A stretch of 64,000 nucleotides of DNA, taken from Sediminicoccus sp. KRV36. Lineage in GTDB: Bacteria > Pseudomonadota > Alphaproteobacteria > Acetobacterales > Acetobacteraceae. A program made the position numbers and the translations under genes. Location: positions 1,860,001-1,924,000 of the forward strand of contig NZ_CP085081.1 in the NCBI RefSeq assembly GCF_023243115.1, in the 5' to 3' direction. Below the pieces are notes generated by a model. That model was given only the letters and a program-made list of their open reading frames with translations, searched no databases and had not been told where the DNA came from. Shown here in pieces: positions 11,879-20,985 of the stretch. The first letter of the stretch is position 1. The number at the start of each line of letters is the position of its first letter.

Positions 11879-12588
11879 CTCCGCAGGCTGGCCGCGATGG
11901 CGGCGGCGGCGGCGGCAGGGTCCGCGGCCTCGGTGATGGGGCGGCCGACGACGATCCAGTCGGCCCCCGCCGCCACCGCATCCTCGGGTGTCGCGATGCG
12001 CGCCTGGTCGCCGGCGGCGCTTCCCGCCGGGCGAATGCCGGGCACCACCAGCAGCGGCGCATCGCCCAGCGCGTCACGGATCAGCGCCACCTCGCGCGGC
12101 GAGCAGACGAGGCCATCGGCGCCGGCATCCATGGCCATGCGCGCCAGCCGCAGCACCTGTTGCGCCGGGCCGCCCGCGACCCCCACCGCGCCCAGCTGCT
12201 CGGCATCCATGCTGGTGAGCACCGTGACGGCCAGCAGGATGGGCCGGGCGGCACCGGCCGCCTCGGCCGCGCGGCGTGCCGCCGTGATCATGGCGGGTCC
12301 GCCACCCGCATGCAGCGTGAGCATGGCGGCGCCCAGCGGTGCCAGCGAAGCCACCGCGCCGGCCACCGTATTTGGAATGTCATGCAGCTTGAGGTCGAGA
12401 AACACCGGCGCATGGGGCGCGAGCCGCGCCAGGGCAGGGGGCCCGGCCGCACAGAACAGTTCCAGGCCGAGCTTCACCAGCCCGGCGGCGGGCGCGACAA
12501 GCCCGGCCAGCGCCTCGGCGCGCGCCAGCCCCGGCGTATCCAGGGCGACGATCAGCCGGCCTTCAGGTCCGGTGGGGCGGTGCAGCAT
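11875..12588 (-). CDS. pyrF: Orotidine 5'-phosphate decarboxylase
   Basis: PyrF makes UMP from OMP in the last step of de novo pyrimidine synthesis. The 237-residue TIM barrel shows LIVALDTPG near the N-terminus and the catalytic DxKxxD array in [12 protein letters not shown] (Asp65, Lys67, Asp70). The phosphate-binding end is [10 protein letters not shown]. It is translationally coupled to trpF. The upstream gene is the lapA-like membrane protein 15 bases away, so transcription probably comes from further upstream. Confidence 0.98.
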   Translation of the reverse strand: MLHRPTGPEGRLIVALDTPGLARAEALAGLVAPAAGLVKLGLELFCAAGPPALARLAPHAPVFLDLKLHDIPNTVAGAVASLAPLGAAMLTLHAGGGPAMITAARRAAEAAGAARPILLAVTVLTSMDAEQLGAVGVAGGPAQQVLRLARMAMDAGADGLVCSPREVALIRDALGDAPLLVVPGIRPAGSAAGDQARIATPEDAVAAGADWIVVGRPITEAADPAAAAAAIAASLRR

Positions 12589-12603
12589 GACTCGAATACA
12601 TCC

Positions 12604-12891
12604 TCAGCGCGGCTTGGCGGGCCTGGGATCGCGGCTGGCGAGTTCGGCGTCAAGCAGGGCGGCGGCCTGGCGCAGCTGCGCCGCACTGCGCTTGTCCGGC
12701 AGATGCGCGAGCCAGACGGTCAGCGCGCCACCCAGGAAGGCAACGAGACAGGGGCCCAGGATGGCTTGCCAGAGCGGCAATTCCGCCACCCATCCCTCGG
12801 GCCAGAAGGTGATGATGACGGGGTTTGGATTGGCCAGGGCGAAAGCCGCGAGAGCCGCCGCGAAAATTGCGGGCAGGAGATAGGCGATCAC
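12604..12891 (-). CDS. LapA-domain membrane protein
   Basis: A 95-residue protein of the LapA/DUF1049 family with two membrane helices (about residues 2-22 and 40-62) and a basic cytoplasmic C-terminal segment. The family is linked to lipopolysaccharide assembly in enterobacteria; its role in alphaproteobacteria is unclear. The FALANPNPVIITFWP stretch between the helices is typical. The start is GTG and overlaps the ihfB stop as GTGA. The position between ihfB and pyrF is common in alphaproteobacteria. Confidence 0.85.
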   Translation of the reverse strand: MIAYLLPAIFAAALAAFALANPNPVIITFWPEGWVAELPLWQAILGPCLVAFLGGALTVWLAHLPDKRSAAQLRQAAALLDAELASRDPRPAKPR

Positions 12892-13190
12892 CCGCCCTCG
12901 CCGGGGTCCTGGCCGCCATTGACCCGGGCGCGCAACTCCTTGCCGGGGCGGAAATGCGGCATGCCCTTGCCGGCGACGGCCACCGCCTCACCCGTGCGGG
13001 GATTGCGGCCCTGGCGCGGGTCCCGCTTGCGGGTGGTGAAGGCGCCGAAGCCGCGCAGCTCCACCCGGTCTCCGCGGGCGAGGGCGGCGCTGACCTCCTC
13101 GAAGATGGTGCCGACCACCAATTCGATATCCGGCAGGCGCAGATGAGGGTGCTGCATGGCGAGATGCGCGATCAATTCGCTTTTGGTCAT
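12888..13190 (-). CDS. ihfB: Integration host factor beta subunit
   Basis: IhfB forms with IhfA the DNA-bending heterodimer used in replication, recombination and transcription. The 100-residue protein begins MTKSELIAHLA, has the HU-family body with FEEVSAAL and RGFGAF, and the DNA-binding arm RNPRTGEAV followed by PHFRPGKEL. The ATG at 13190 was chosen over an upstream ATG because it gives the normal family N-terminus. The gene lies between sppA and lapA, and the stop overlaps the lapA-like start. Confidence 0.97.
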   Translation of the reverse strand: MTKSELIAHLAMQHPHLRLPDIELVVGTIFEEVSAALARGDRVELRGFGAFTTRKRDPRQGRNPRTGEAVAVAGKGMPHFRPGKELRARVNGGQDPGEGG

Positions 13191-13259
13191 GGAGCCCTCA
13201 TCGCTTTGCCCGGCCATAGCATGCCGAGTTGCGCATTTTTGCAAGTCTTGAGTGAAATC

Positions 13260-14213
13260 TCACCGCGGAAGAAGCTGCCCCGGCCACCAGCCCTGGGCGC
13301 GGAGCACGGCCACCCCGCCCTCCCAGAGGCGGATCGAGGCCATGGAGAAAACGCGCTCGGCCGTGCCGCGGGGATCGAGGTCCCGCAGGCGCAGATCGGC
13401 CGGCAGGCCATGCGTCTCGGCCAGCCAGCGGCGGGCATCCGCTTCACCACCAATGGCGTCCACCAGCCCGACCGCCAGCGCCTGGCGCCCGGTCATGACG
13501 CGGCCATCGGCGAGTTCACGGACGCGTTCTTCCGGCATGTTGCGCCCGGCCATGACCATGGCGACGAATTGGCTCTGCATGTCCTGCACCACGGCATTGA
13601 GCGAGGCGCGGCCCTGCTCGGTCAGGGGGCGGAAGGGGCTGGGCTGGTCCTTCAGCGGGCCGGAGGTCAGCGCCTCGGCCCGCAGGCCCAGGCGTTCCAT
13701 CAGCTCGGACGCTTCAAAGGATTGCAGGATGACGCCGATCGAGCCGGTGAGCGTGGCTTCGCGGGCGAAAATGCGCTCGGCTGGGAGGGCCACCATATAG
13801 CCGGCCGAGGCGGCGGTGCCGCCCATGACGGCGACCACGGGCTTGCCCGCCGCGCGGACGCCGCGGATGGCGGTGTGCAGCGCCTCGCCGCCCGCCACGG
13901 TGCCGCCGGGGCTGTCAATCGCCACCAGCAGGGCGCGCACCTGGGCATCCCGCCCGGCGCGCTCCACCAGGCGGATGAGTTCGCGATTATCGGTGATGGT
14001 GCCGGAGATCGGCAGCCGGGCCACATGCTCCCCACCCAGGCCGGTATTCTCCGGCAGCGGGCCGCCAAAGAGCGCCGCGGCGCCCAGCACGGCGCCAAGG
14101 ATCAGCGCACCCCGCCAGAAGCCGAGCTGGCGCTTGAGGCGGCGGCGGTCGAGAAGAAGATCGGGCTCCAGGGCCATGGGCTGGGATGTGTTCCGTGGTG
14201 ATGCGGCAGACAT
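13260..14213 (-). CDS. sppA: Signal peptide peptidase SppA, S49 family
   Basis: SppA is a membrane-anchored serine protease that degrades signal peptides. The roughly 317-residue product is the short (single-domain) form. It has one N-terminal membrane helix (WRGALILGAVLGAAALFGG), the SPGG motif in VAIDSPGGTVAGGE, the nucleophile Ser in TAASAGYM, the GSIGVI segment, and the likely catalytic Lys in GPLKDQ. The start could be the ATG at 14213 or the ATG at 14177; neither has a strong ribosome binding site. It is the first gene of the minus-strand run and is divergent from the tRNA-Thr gene. Confidence 0.94.
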   Translation of the reverse strand: MSAASPRNTSQPMALEPDLLLDRRRLKRQLGFWRGALILGAVLGAAALFGGPLPENTGLGGEHVARLPISGTITDNRELIRLVERAGRDAQVRALLVAIDSPGGTVAGGEALHTAIRGVRAAGKPVVAVMGGTAASAGYMVALPAERIFAREATLTGSIGVILQSFEASELMERLGLRAEALTSGPLKDQPSPFRPLTEQGRASLNAVVQDMQSQFVAMVMAGRNMPEERVRELADGRVMTGRQALAVGLVDAIGGEADARRWLAETHGLPADLRLRDLDPRGTAERVFSMASIRLWEGGVAVLRAQGWWPGQLLPR

Positions 14214-14306
14214 AGTGCCGCTGATGCCCGCTGCGAAGGCTTGTGCTGGTGACGTGGCCCATGGACAGGCGGCCATGCTGGCGCTATGGACGCCGCCACC
14301 AGCAGG

Positions 14307-14381
<75 letters not shown>

Positions 14382-14854
14382 GTTTTTTCAATGACTTAGG
14401 CCAAAACGCCAGTTGCCTGAGTTGGAAAATTCCAGGTCATCCCCTCCACCACGTCCCCGGCAGGTTCGCACCGGGCGGTCAGGGACTTCGGAACATGACG
14501 CGATTTTGACAGGATCAAGGGGCCGCGGTGTTCGGCATCTTCCGCGACCCCACCGCCCTGACCCGTGACCATCTCCACGCCGCGCGCCTTGTCCTGTCCT
14601 ACGTCGTGCCCGCTCCAGGGCGCGGAAAGAAGGCCGACAGGACCGCCGAAAATGTGCTGGCAGTCATCGCCAGGAGGGTCGGACTGCCGCCCACGCCGCC
14701 GCTGACGAAGCGGCCCTGAGACCAATCCCGGTGCCGCGCCTCACGCGCCATCGCAGCATTCTCCACCAGCGCGCATCCGGAATGAAGAAGCCGGCCGAGG
14801 TGATGGAACCGGAGCGCAGGGCGCCGGCGCCAGCTGAGGCCGACGAGAGGTCAA

Positions 14855-14873
14855 GCCTATCGGCCCGATAGGC
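14855..14873 (+). repeat. Perfect inverted repeat, 8-bp arms
   Basis: GCCTATCG and CGATAGGC flank a 3-base loop. No T-run follows, so it is not a standard terminator. It lies 65 bases before the small frame at 14938 and could be a protein-binding site or a hairpin in its leader. Function is unknown. Confidence 0.4.
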
Positions 14874-14937
14874 CGGACCTCAGTGGCGGAGCCGCGCAGC
14901 GGCGGGCATGGTGTTGGCTCAACCTGAGTAACCCGCC

Positions 14938-15192
14938 ATGCAAGCTTCTCACATAGCCATCTTCGCCGCCGGGTTCATTGCCGGTGGAATTGCCCTGGGC
15001 GGCTACGTTGCCCACGCCCGCATCACCTCGGTCAATGGTTCCATCGGCGGGGTGTTGCCGAATACCGAGGCAGGCCTGCTCTGCGTCACCGTCGGCAATG
15101 CAGTGCGACCTGTCCGTGGGGTTTGGCGCGAAGGGACCGTCGGTGCGCCCGCCGGCGCCTCAACCGGCGTCTGGTTGCGTTGCCCGGCCTGA
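14938..15192 (+). CDS. Small putative membrane protein, not recognised
   Basis: A possible 84-residue protein with one N-terminal hydrophobic helix (about residues 5-25, HIAIFAAGFIAGGIALGGYV) followed by a short soluble part. I recognise no family. No clear ribosome binding site precedes the ATG. It lies inside the segment bounded by the duplicated tRNA end, so it would be cargo of a small or decayed element. It may also be chance open frame in GC-rich DNA. Confidence 0.35.
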   Translation: MQASHIAIFAAGFIAGGIALGGYVAHARITSVNGSIGGVLPNTEAGLLCVTVGNAVRPVRGVWREGTVGAPAGASTGVWLRCPA

Positions 15193-15355
15193 GGCTCGGT
15201 CTCAGGATGGAGGCGGTGCGCGCCCGCTCGCACACGTCGCGCAGTTGCGCCTCTCTCTGCCAGGCCAGCCCCTGCCGAGCACAGGCATGAGCACATGGTG
15301 GCGCCACTGATCCGAACTCCAGGTTTTCCCTGCCTGGCAGCGCGTTCGTCTCGGC

Positions 15356-15373
15356 TCCCCAAGTCGGCACCAG
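15356..15373 (+). repeat. Attachment-core candidate, copy 2
   Basis: TCCCCAAGTCGGCACCAG matches the tRNA-Thr 3' end at 14365-14382 in 17 of 18 bases, including the encoded CCA. It lies 991 bases downstream of the first copy and is not part of a tRNA gene, since the 5' part of the cloverleaf is missing. Confidence 0.65.
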
Positions 15374-15440
15374 CCTCCCCAAAGCCGGTCCATCAACCAT
15401 CCGCCGCCATTTGCCTGGCCCATCGGCCCGCAACCCATGG

Positions 15441-16115
15441 CTACGCGCCGCGTGCCGTCCCCGGGGGGCTGGCTGGCTTGCGGAGATAGGCCACCACCAT
15501 CTCGCCCAACATCGCCTCATAGGCGTCAATGCGCTCGGACTGGAACAGATCGCCGGCGAAGGCGGCCGACAGCGTCCAGCGATTGGCGCAATAGAAATAG
15601 CCCAGGCCCGACATCGCGACGTAGAGCGCCGTCACATCCACATCCTCGCGGAACAGTCCCCGTGCTCGCCCGGCGGCCAGCAGGCGCTCGATCGTCGCAA
15701 AGAGCGGATTGTAAAGCCCGGGAACCGCCTTGGCGGCGCGCAGGTGGCGCGCGCGGTGCAGATTTTCCTCATTCATCAGCGCCACGATTTCGGGATGCGC
15801 CCGGAACAGCCGGAAGGTGTCGTGCGCCAGGCGCCGCATGCCCTCCACGGGGCCCAGGGCATCCAGCGCCGTCTCGTCCTGGCCGGCGCGCAGCAGCGCA
15901 TAGATGTGCTCGAGTGCCGCGGTCCACAGCCCCTCCTTCGAGCCGAAATGGTGAAACACCAGCCCCTTCGCGACCTCGGCGCGGCGCGCGATCTCATCCA
16001 TGCGGGCACCGGCCAGCCCCTTGGCCGTGAACTCGCCCACGGCGGCGGCGAGGATGGCGGCCTTCGCGCCCTCGGCATCGCGCGTGCCGCGTATTCGTCG
16101 TTGACGGATGGCCAT
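15441..16115 (-). CDS. TetR-family regulator (RutR-like?)
   Basis: A 224-residue TetR-type repressor. The N-terminal helix-turn-helix is seen in AAILAAAVGEFTAKGLAGARMDEIARRAEVAKGL followed by VFHHFGSKEGLW. The C-terminal ligand domain contains DVTALYVAMSGLGYFYCANRWTL, which resembles the group that includes RutR. The gene is divergent from hyuA. The 16-base palindrome between them is close to the RutR consensus, so it probably controls the hyu/ABC operon and itself. Start choice is uncertain: ATG codons at 16130, 16127 and 16115 are in frame, and the last fits the family N-terminus best. The ligand is unknown; a pyrimidine- or hydantoin-type ring is a guess. Confidence 0.88.
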   Translation of the reverse strand: MAIRQRRIRGTRDAEGAKAAILAAAVGEFTAKGLAGARMDEIARRAEVAKGLVFHHFGSKEGLWTAALEHIYALLRAGQDETALDALGPVEGMRRLAHDTFRLFRAHPEIVALMNEENLHRARHLRAAKAVPGLYNPLFATIERLLAAGRARGLFREDVDVTALYVAMSGLGYFYCANRWTLSAAFAGDLFQSERIDAYEAMLGEMVVAYLRKPASPPGTARGA

Positions 16116-16138
16116 GATCGGGATCATCATTCCCACTA

Positions 16139-16154
16139 TTGACCAACCGGTCAA
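16139..16154 (+). promoter_or_regulatory. TetR/RutR-type operator palindrome
   Basis: TTGACCAACCGGTCAA consists of 6-bp perfect arms around 4 bases. It fits the E. coli RutR consensus TTGACCANNTGGTCAA in all but one defined position. It lies in the 76-base region between the TetR gene and hyuA. On the minus strand, TTGACC followed 17 bases later by AATGAT could form the regulator's own promoter, so binding would block it. Binding is inferred. Confidence 0.6.
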
Positions 16155-16191
16155 CATAATTGCGCGTCTTCCCCACAGGAGTTCGACCGGA

Positions 16192-18276
16192 ATGCAGGCA
16201 CGCATCGGCGTGGATGTCGGCGGCACTTTCACCGATGTCGTACTCGCTCTTCCGGGGGGCAGGATCGTCGTCAACAAGACGACGACCACGCCGCAGGATC
16301 CGGGTGAGGGCGTGGCCGCCGCCATCGCCGCCGTGATCGCCGAGGCAGGGCTGGATGCGCGCCAGGTCACGGAAATCGTGCATGGCACCACCGTCGCCTC
16401 CAACACCATCCTGCAAAAGACCGGCGCCCGGACAGGATTGCTGACCACCCAGGGCTTCCGCGACGTGCTGGAAATCGGCCGCATCCGAACGCCCGGCATG
16501 TTCGACATGGCCTGGCGCAAGCCGGAGCCCCTGGTGCCCCGCCGCTGGCGGCTGGAGGTGCGCGAGCGCATCGCGGCCGATGGCGGCATCGTGACGCCGC
16601 TGGATGCGCAGAGCGTGCGCGATGCCGCCGCCTTCTTCGTCGCGGAAGCCGTCGAGGCGGTGGCGATCTGCTTCATCAATTCCTACGCCCACGCCGCGCA
16701 TGAGCGCCAGGCCGCCGCCCTGCTGCGCGCGGCGGCGCCGCAATTGCTCGTCACCGCCTCCTGCGAGGTCCTGCCCGAGATCAAGGAATATGAACGCACC
16801 AGCACGGCGGTGGTGAATGCCTATCTGCTGCCCGCCATGCGCGGCTATCTCTCGCGCCTGCAGGAGCGCCTCTCGGCCATCGGCATCACGGCCCCTGTGC
16901 AGGTCATGGCGTCCAATGGCGGCATGATCGGGCTGGATGCGGCACGCGAGCGGCCGGTCTTCGCTGTGGGATCAGGCCCCGCCGGGGGGGTTGCCGGCGC
17001 CGCCCGGCTCGGGGCTGGCATCGGTGTGCCCGACCTCATTGTCTTCGACATGGGCGGCACCACCGCCAAGGCCGCGATCATCGAGGGCGGGCAGCCCTCG
17101 CTCGTCACCGAATACGAGTTCCGCGACGGCATCAGCACGCCCTCCCGCTTCGTCAAAGGTGCGGGCTACATGCTGAAAGTGCCGGCCATTGATATCGCCG
17201 AAGTCGGTTCGGGCGGCGGCTCCATCGCGCGGATTGATGCGGGCGGCCTGCTCGTCGTCGGGCCGCAGAGTGCTGGCGGCGATCCGGGCCCCGCCTGCTA
17301 CGGGCGTGGCAATGCCGAGCCCACGGTCACCGATGCGAATATGGTGCTGGGCTACCTCAACCCGACCGCCCTCGCGGGCGGCTCCTTGCGCGTGGATGCG
17401 GAACTCTCGCGCGCCGCCATCGCGACACGCATCGCCGCTCCGCTGCGGCTTTCGGTCGAGGAGGCGGCGCATGGCATCCGGCAGATCGCCAATGTGAACA
17501 TGGCCCGCGCCATCCGGGCCGTGACAGTGGAGCGCGGCAAGGACCCGCGTGACCTGGCGCTGATGGCCTTCGGCGGCGGCGGCCCCCTGCATGCGGTGGA
17601 TGTGGCGCGCCTGCTGGGCATCCGGCGCGTGCTGATCAGCCCCGTGGCGGGCGTCTTCTCGGCCGCCGGCATGCTGGCGGCCGAAGCCGTGCATGAATTC
17701 GTTCACCCGCTGCTCATGCCGCTCGCGCAGGTGACGGCGGCGCAGCTGGAGGCCGCGCGGCAGGGCCTTGCCCAGGGCGGCCATGCGGCCCTTGCCCATG
17801 AAGGCTATGCGGCGGAGACGGTGGAGCTGCGCTTCGCGGCCGATCTGCGCTACGCCGGCCAATCCTCGCAGTTGACGGTGCCGCTGCGCGATTTCGCCGC
17901 CGGCGCGCTGCATGCCGGGTTTGAGCGCCTGTATGGCGAGACCTTCGGCTACACGTCACCGGGCGAGGCGGTCGAACTGGTAAATCTCCGCCTCTCCGCC
18001 ATTGGCCGGGCGGATGGCCGCATCGACTTTCCCTCGCTCTCCCTGGATGCGCGCGCACTGGCCGGCGCCGAGGGCGAGCGCCTGGTGTCCTTCGCCCGCG
18101 GGGAAGCCCCCGTGCCGACGCGCCTGCTGCCCCGCGCCGCACTCGCTGATGGGCCTGTTCAGGGCCCGGCGATCCTGGAAAGCTACGACACGACGATCAT
18201 CGTCCCGCCTGGCTGCACGGCGCGCGCCGCCGGCTCCGGCACGGTGGTCATCGATATGGAGCCCGCCGATGCCTGA
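16192..18276 (+). CDS. hyuA: Hydantoinase/oxoprolinase subunit A
   Basis: A 694-residue ATP-dependent ring-opening amidohydrolase subunit of the hydantoinase A/oxoprolinase family. With HyuB it hydrolyses cyclic amides such as hydantoins or 5-oxoproline. The ASKHA-type ATP motifs are present: RIGVDVGGTFTDVVLA at the N-terminus and VFDMGGTTAKAAII in the middle domain, with the glycine-rich AFGGGGPLHA later. The ATG at 16192 gives the normal family start. It overlaps hyuB by 8 bases and is followed by an ABC importer. The substrate is open; N-methylhydantoin, hydantoin, oxoproline and acetophenone carboxylation are all known for relatives. Confidence 0.93.
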   Translation: MQARIGVDVGGTFTDVVLALPGGRIVVNKTTTTPQDPGEGVAAAIAAVIAEAGLDARQVTEIVHGTTVASNTILQKTGARTGLLTTQGFRDVLEIGRIRTPGMFDMAWRKPEPLVPRRWRLEVRERIAADGGIVTPLDAQSVRDAAAFFVAEAVEAVAICFINSYAHAAHERQAAALLRAAAPQLLVTASCEVLPEIKEYERTSTAVVNAYLLPAMRGYLSRLQERLSAIGITAPVQVMASNGGMIGLDAARERPVFAVGSGPAGGVAGAARLGAGIGVPDLIVFDMGGTTAKAAIIEGGQPSLVTEYEFRDGISTPSRFVKGAGYMLKVPAIDIAEVGSGGGSIARIDAGGLLVVGPQSAGGDPGPACYGRGNAEPTVTDANMVLGYLNPTALAGGSLRVDAELSRAAIATRIAAPLRLSVEEAAHGIRQIANVNMARAIRAVTVERGKDPRDLALMAFGGGGPLHAVDVARLLGIRRVLISPVAGVFSAAGMLAAEAVHEFVHPLLMPLAQVTAAQLEAARQGLAQGGHAALAHEGYAAETVELRFAADLRYAGQSSQLTVPLRDFAAGALHAGFERLYGETFGYTSPGEAVELVNLRLSAIGRADGRIDFPSLSLDARALAGAEGERLVSFARGEAPVPTRLLPRAALADGPVQGPAILESYDTTIIVPPGCTARAAGSGTVVIDMEPADA

Positions 18277-19993
18277 GGATCCGATTACCTTCGCCGTCAT
18301 CAAGAACGCGATGGACGCGATCGTGGATGAGGTGGCCTATACCGTCATCCGCACCGCGCGTTCCGAGATCGTGAAGGACGTGATGGATTACAGCGCCGCG
18401 ATCTGCGACGCGAAGGGCGAGATGGTGGCCCAGGCCAAGACCATCGCCCAGCATCTGGGCGCGATCCCCGAGGCGATGGCCGCCGTGCAGGCCCGCTGGG
18501 GCGGGCAGCTCGCGCCCGGCGACGCGGTGGTGATGAACGACCCCTATTCGGGCGGCATGCATCTGCCCGACATCTTCATGTTCTACCCGGTCTTCGAGGC
18601 GGGCGAACTGCTCGCCTGGACGGTGGTGATCTGCCACCACACCGACATGGGCGGCCGCGTGCCCGGCTCCAACGCGGCCGACAGCACGGAGATCTATCAG
18701 GAAGGCCTGCGCATCCCGCCGCTCAAGCTCTATCACGCGGGCCGCATGGATGAGACGCTTTCGGCGATGATCGCGCTCAATGTGCGCGTGCCGGAGATCG
18801 TCCTGGGCGATCTGCGCGCGCAATACGCGGCCTGCCAGGTGGGGGCGCGCGAATTGGGCGCGCTGGTGGGACGCTACGGCGCCGCCGGCATGCGCGGGCA
18901 CCTGGCTGGCCTGCTCGATTATGCCGAACGCATGGCCCGCGCCGAGATCGCGACCTGGAAGCCCGGGACCTATCGCTTCACCGACCATATCGACAGTGAC
19001 GGACTCTCCGACGCCCCGGTGCCGCTCAGCGTGGCCATCACGGTCGTGGGCGATGGCACGTTGAAGGTGGATTGGGCGGGCAGCTCGCCGCAGGTGCGCG
19101 CGGCCATCAACTCCACCCTCTCCTTCACCAAGTCCAACAGCTTTCTTTCGGTGCGCTGCGCCCTGCGTGGCGATATCCCGAACAATGCCGGCGTGTTCCG
19201 CTGCATCGAGGTGACGGCGCCCGCGGGATGCGTGCTCAATCCCATCTCGCCAGCGCCGGTCGCGGCCCGCGCCCTCACCGGCTATCGCGTGATGGACACG
19301 ATGTTCGGGGCACTTGCGCAGATCGTCCCCGACATCATTCCCGCCGCCGGCGAGGGCGGCAACACCGTGGTCTGCCTGGGCGGGCGCCATCCGGACAATC
19401 GGCCCTTCATCATCGTGGACATGATCAGTGGCTGCTGGGGCGGCCGTCCGGACCAGGATGGCATCGAGGCGATCACCAACCCGTCGCAGAACCTCTCGAA
19501 CACGCCGGTCGAGGTGCTGGAACGCCAGCACCCCGTCCGCATCGAGGAATATGCGCTGGTGCCCGATAGCGGCGGGCCCGGGCGGTTCCGCGGTGGCATG
19601 GGGCTGTCGCGCAGCTATCGCCTGCTGGCGGAAGATGCGGTGCTGCAATTGCGCGCCGATCGGCTGCGCTTCGCGCCCTACGGCCTTGAGGGCGGTCAGC
19701 CCGGCGGCGCTGCCGGAAATTGGCTGGGCGAGGGCAATGCGCGCGAGGCGATTCCCGGCAAGGTGACGATGCGCATGCAGCGCGGCCAGCTCCTGACGCA
19801 CCACCAGGCGGGCGGCGGTGGCCACGGCGCGGCCCTGACGCGCGACCCCGAGGCCGTCCTGCGGGATGTGTGGAACGGCAAGGTGAGCATTGCAGCCGCG
19901 CGGCGCAGCTACGGCGTGGTGATCGAAGGCACGACAGTGAACAACATCGAGACCGCAAGGCTGCGCGGCCAACAGCAGGGAGAACAGGCATGA
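18269..19993 (+). CDS. hyuB: Hydantoinase/oxoprolinase subunit B
   Basis: The 574-residue partner of the preceding HyuA. Family landmarks are DPITFAVIKNAMDAIVDEV at the N-terminus, the NDPYSGGMHLPDIFMF loop, the metal-region sequence CHHTDMGGRVPGS, and the glycine-rich PGRFRGGMG segment. The start overlaps the hyuA end by 8 bases, and the stop overlaps the binding-protein gene in an ATGA. It is longer than the second HyuB of this window, mainly by a C-terminal extension of about 50 residues (IAAARRSYGVVI), which is common in one branch of the family. Confidence 0.93.
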   Translation: MPEDPITFAVIKNAMDAIVDEVAYTVIRTARSEIVKDVMDYSAAICDAKGEMVAQAKTIAQHLGAIPEAMAAVQARWGGQLAPGDAVVMNDPYSGGMHLPDIFMFYPVFEAGELLAWTVVICHHTDMGGRVPGSNAADSTEIYQEGLRIPPLKLYHAGRMDETLSAMIALNVRVPEIVLGDLRAQYAACQVGARELGALVGRYGAAGMRGHLAGLLDYAERMARAEIATWKPGTYRFTDHIDSDGLSDAPVPLSVAITVVGDGTLKVDWAGSSPQVRAAINSTLSFTKSNSFLSVRCALRGDIPNNAGVFRCIEVTAPAGCVLNPISPAPVAARALTGYRVMDTMFGALAQIVPDIIPAAGEGGNTVVCLGGRHPDNRPFIIVDMISGCWGGRPDQDGIEAITNPSQNLSNTPVEVLERQHPVRIEEYALVPDSGGPGRFRGGMGLSRSYRLLAEDAVLQLRADRLRFAPYGLEGGQPGGAAGNWLGEGNAREAIPGKVTMRMQRGQLLTHHQAGGGGHGAALTRDPEAVLRDVWNGKVSIAAARRSYGVVIEGTTVNNIETARLRGQQQGEQA

Positions 19994-20979
19994 CCAAGGA
20001 TTTCCAGCTTTCGCGACGCGGTGCGCTGATCACCGCCGGCACTCTCGCCATGCCGGGCCTCGCCCGCGCGCAGGGTGAACGCCTCACCGTCCGGCTCGAT
20101 TTTTCGCCCTGGGGCGTCCAGGCGGCCATGCATCTCGCGGAAACGCGGGGCTGGTTCCGGGAGGCGGGCCTCACGGTGGATGTGCAGGATGGGCGCGGCA
20201 GCGGCAATACGCTGCAACTCGTCAATGCGGGCCAGGCCGATGTGGGGCAGGTCCAGGTCGGCCTCATCGCCCAGGCGCGCGAGCAGGGTGCGACGGTGCG
20301 CGCCTTCGCCGGTTTCGGCCGCCGCACCGACCTCGCGGTGCTGGTGGATCGCGACAGCCCGATCCAGCGCGTGCAGGATTTTCGCGGGCGCAGCCTGGTC
20401 GTCTTTGCGGCCAGCCCCTGGGCCCCCTTCATTGACGCCTTCCTGCGCGCCGGCGGCCTCGACCGCAGCAGCGTGAATGTGATGTTCGTGGACCCTTCGG
20501 CACTCTGGGGCACCTACACCGCGAAGCGCGCGGACGGCCTGATGTCCACCACGCCCTCCGCCATTCCCGTGGCCGAGCGCCCGCGCCCGAGCCGCTCCAT
20601 CCTGGCCGAGGATGCCGGCATCAACTTCCCGAGCTACGGCCTCATCGCGACCGAGGCGACCATCCGCGCGCGCGGCCCCGCCCTGCGCAAGCTGGTCGAG
20701 ACGCAGCAGCGGGCCTGGGCGCATCTGCGCACCAACCCCGATGACGGCGTGGAGGCCATGCTGCGCCAGCGTCCCGATGCCCGGCTCGACCGCACCGTCA
20801 CGCGCGAGCAGATCCGCCTGACGCTGGAATTCTTCGACACACCGGCCAGCGCCGGCCGGCCGATCGGCTGGCAGGCCGAGGCGGATTGGACGGCGGCACT
20901 CCGCTCGCTGGAAGCGGCAGGCGCCATCCGCGCCGGATGGCAGGCCAGCAACTACTTCACCAATGACCTGATCGGCTGA
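19990..20979 (+). CDS. ABC transporter substrate-binding protein (SsuA/NMT1 type)
   Basis: A 329-residue periplasmic binding protein. The N-terminus LSRRGALITAGTLAMPGLARA is a signal peptide with a twin-arginine-like SRRGAL, so Tat export is possible. The mature part has the two-lobe pattern of the NMT1/THI5/SsuA group (LDFSPWGVQAAMHLAETRGWF, QADVGQ). This group carries sulfonates, thiamin precursors, pyrimidines and similar small molecules. The start overlaps the hyuB stop, so the protein is probably made with the enzymes and may bind their substrate. Confidence 0.9.
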   Translation: MTKDFQLSRRGALITAGTLAMPGLARAQGERLTVRLDFSPWGVQAAMHLAETRGWFREAGLTVDVQDGRGSGNTLQLVNAGQADVGQVQVGLIAQAREQGATVRAFAGFGRRTDLAVLVDRDSPIQRVQDFRGRSLVVFAASPWAPFIDAFLRAGGLDRSSVNVMFVDPSALWGTYTAKRADGLMSTTPSAIPVAERPRPSRSILAEDAGINFPSYGLIATEATIRARGPALRKLVETQQRAWAHLRTNPDDGVEAMLRQRPDARLDRTVTREQIRLTLEFFDTPASAGRPIGWQAEADWTAALRSLEAAGAIRAGWQASNYFTNDLIG

Positions 20980-20985
20980 CGCGGC

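Larger units (their letters stand above)
14383..15440. other. Possible integration remnant; little coding content
   Basis: About 1 kb between tRNA-Thr and the TetR gene. It includes the second attachment-like core, one possible small membrane-protein gene at 14938 and a hairpin at 14855. A GTG-initiated frame of 63 codons at 14528-14719 is too weak to call. No integrase, excisionase or transposase pattern is visible on either strand. The segment reads as decayed or deleted mobile DNA. Confidence 0.5.

Noticed and set aside
14396..14725. Minus-strand frame of 109 codons just after the tRNA
   Set aside because: There is no ribosome binding site and no recognisable protein pattern. It was considered as an integrase remnant, but no catalytic Arg-His-Arg-Tyr motif could be found.
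16139..16160. TTGACC and CATAAT as a plus-strand promoter for hyuA
   Set aside because: The spacing between them is only 10 bases, too short for a sigma-70 promoter. The TTGACC is better explained as an operator arm.
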